A DNA stretch of 5,567 bases from Betaproteobacteria bacterium (lineage in GTDB: Bacteria > Pseudomonadota > Gammaproteobacteria > Burkholderiales > Burkholderiaceae_C): assembly GCA_005882155.1 (NCBI GenBank), contig VBCQ01000352.1:1-5567 (forward strand). The letters are read 5' to 3'. The translations under genes and the position numbers were made by a program. The notes beneath the pieces are model-generated. The model saw only the letters and a program-made list of their open reading frames with translations, was not told the DNA's origin and made no database searches. Positions 4,966 to 5,567 of the stretch are shown here, in pieces; the stretch's first letter is position 1; every line of letters starts with the position of its first letter.

Positions 4966-5567
4966 ATGTTGATTGGGGTTCCGCTCGAAACGGCGGCCGG
5001 GGAGACGCGTGTGGCCGTCACCCCCGAGACAGCTAAGAAGCTCAAGGCGCAAGGTCACACGCTGCGCATCCAGTCGGGCGCCGGCGTCAACGCGAGCGTC
5101 ACCGACGAGGCCTATTCCGCGGTCGGCGCCGAGATCACCGATGCGGCCGGCGCCTTCGGTTGCGACCTGGTGCTGAAGGTCCGCTCACCGCTGGACAGCG
5201 AGCTGCAGCTGATGAAGACGAGCGCCAACCTCGTCGGCATGCTCAACCCGTTCGATCGCGATGGACTGCACCGTCTCGCCGGCGCGGGCCTCACGAGCTT
5301 CGCGCTCGAAGCCGCGCCGCGAACGACGCGTGCGCAAAGTATGGACGTGCTCTCGTCGCAAGCGAACATCGCCGGCTACAAGGCAGTGCTCATGGCCGCT
5401 GACAAGTACCAGCGTTTCCTGCCGATGCTGATGACCGCGGCCGGCACCGTGAAAGCCGCGCGCATCGTGATCCTCGGCGTCGGCGTTGCCGGCCTGCAGG
5501 CGATCGCGACCGCGAAGCGGCTCGGCGCGGTCATCGAAGCGAGCGACGTGCGGCCGAGTGTGAAGGA
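4966..5567 (+). CDS. pntA: NAD(P) transhydrogenase alpha subunit, N-terminal part (3' truncated)
   Basis: Encodes domain I of the proton-translocating transhydrogenase, the peripheral NAD(H)-binding part that passes hydride to NADP+ at the expense of the proton gradient. Two hundred codons are visible before the window ends. The start matches the family (MLIGVPLET...GETRVAVTPET). VLKVRSPLDSE is at 69-79 and LVGMLNPF at 89-96. The RQD loop is intact: PRTTRAQSMDVLSS carries Arg119, Gln124 and Asp127, equivalent to Arg127, Gln132 and Asp135 of Rhodospirillum rubrum. The Rossmann dinucleotide motif GVGVAG is at 171-176 (often GAGVAG), followed by LQAIATAKRLGA and the acidic end SDVRP. Burkholderiales commonly split the enzyme into PntAA, PntAB and PntB; whether this gene ends as a short domain-I subunit of about 375 aa or continues into membrane helices cannot be seen. 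pntAB and pntB are expected downstream. Confidence 0.96.
   Translation, partial: MLIGVPLETAAGETRVAVTPETAKKLKAQGHTLRIQSGAGVNASVTDEAYSAVGAEITDAAGAFGCDLVLKVRSPLDSELQLMKTSANLVGMLNPFDRDGLHRLAGAGLTSFALEAAPRTTRAQSMDVLSSQANIAGYKAVLMAADKYQRFLPMLMTAAGTVKAARIVILGVGVAGLQAIATAKRLGAVIEASDVRPSVK

Noticed and set aside
1..5567. CRISPR array, insertion sequence, tRNA or phage/defence system
   Set aside because: No direct repeat series, terminal inverted repeats with transposase, tRNA-like fold or defence-type protein was seen. All coding space is taken by recognisable chromosomal genes.

Overview
The window is a dense, GC-rich bacterial chromosome segment. Codons mostly end in G or C, intergenic gaps are short, and I see no mobile-element, rRNA, tRNA or CRISPR sequence. 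The proteins point to a betaproteobacterium, most likely Burkholderiales. The best clues are the MnmA sequence (WEDDDDDEYC segment, a close fit to beta-proteobacterial forms), the NudJ-type Nudix enzyme encoded near it, and the PaaI/OsmC/PaiB accessory genes. This placement is inferred from recognised sequence style, not from a database search.

Layout. (1) Positions 1-1160, plus strand: the 3' part of a hybrid sensor histidine kinase, with a HisKA/HATPase core fused to a C-terminal receiver domain; its sensory N-terminus lies outside the window. (2) Positions 1165-4797, minus strand: six tightly packed genes that look like one transcription unit. In transcription order they are a NudJ-like Nudix hydrolase, a MerR-family regulator, a PaaI-like hotdog thioesterase, mnmA (tRNA U34 2-thiouridylase), an OsmC-family protein and a PaiB-like FMN-binding protein. 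The largest gap between them is 47 nt, and merR and the thioesterase overlap by 4 nt (ATGA). (3) Positions 4798-4965: a 168-nt divergent intergenic region. (4) Position 4966 to the end, plus strand: the first 200 codons of the alpha subunit of proton-translocating NAD(P) transhydrogenase (pntA/pntAA), cut by the window edge.

How the genes may work together. nudJ and mnmA are neighbours in many proteobacteria and form the housekeeping core of the run. Here a MerR regulator and a small thioesterase, translationally coupled to each other, sit between them. Downstream of mnmA lie an OsmC thiol-peroxidase-type protein and a PaiB-type flavin-binding protein. A perfect 23-bp palindrome lies just upstream of merR and is the most distinctive regulatory-looking element.

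I found no convincing undescribed system. The observations most worth checking are the merR palindrome, the merR-thioesterase insertion between nudJ and mnmA, the thioesterase's missing HGG motif, and the 4-nt convergent junction with no visible terminator.
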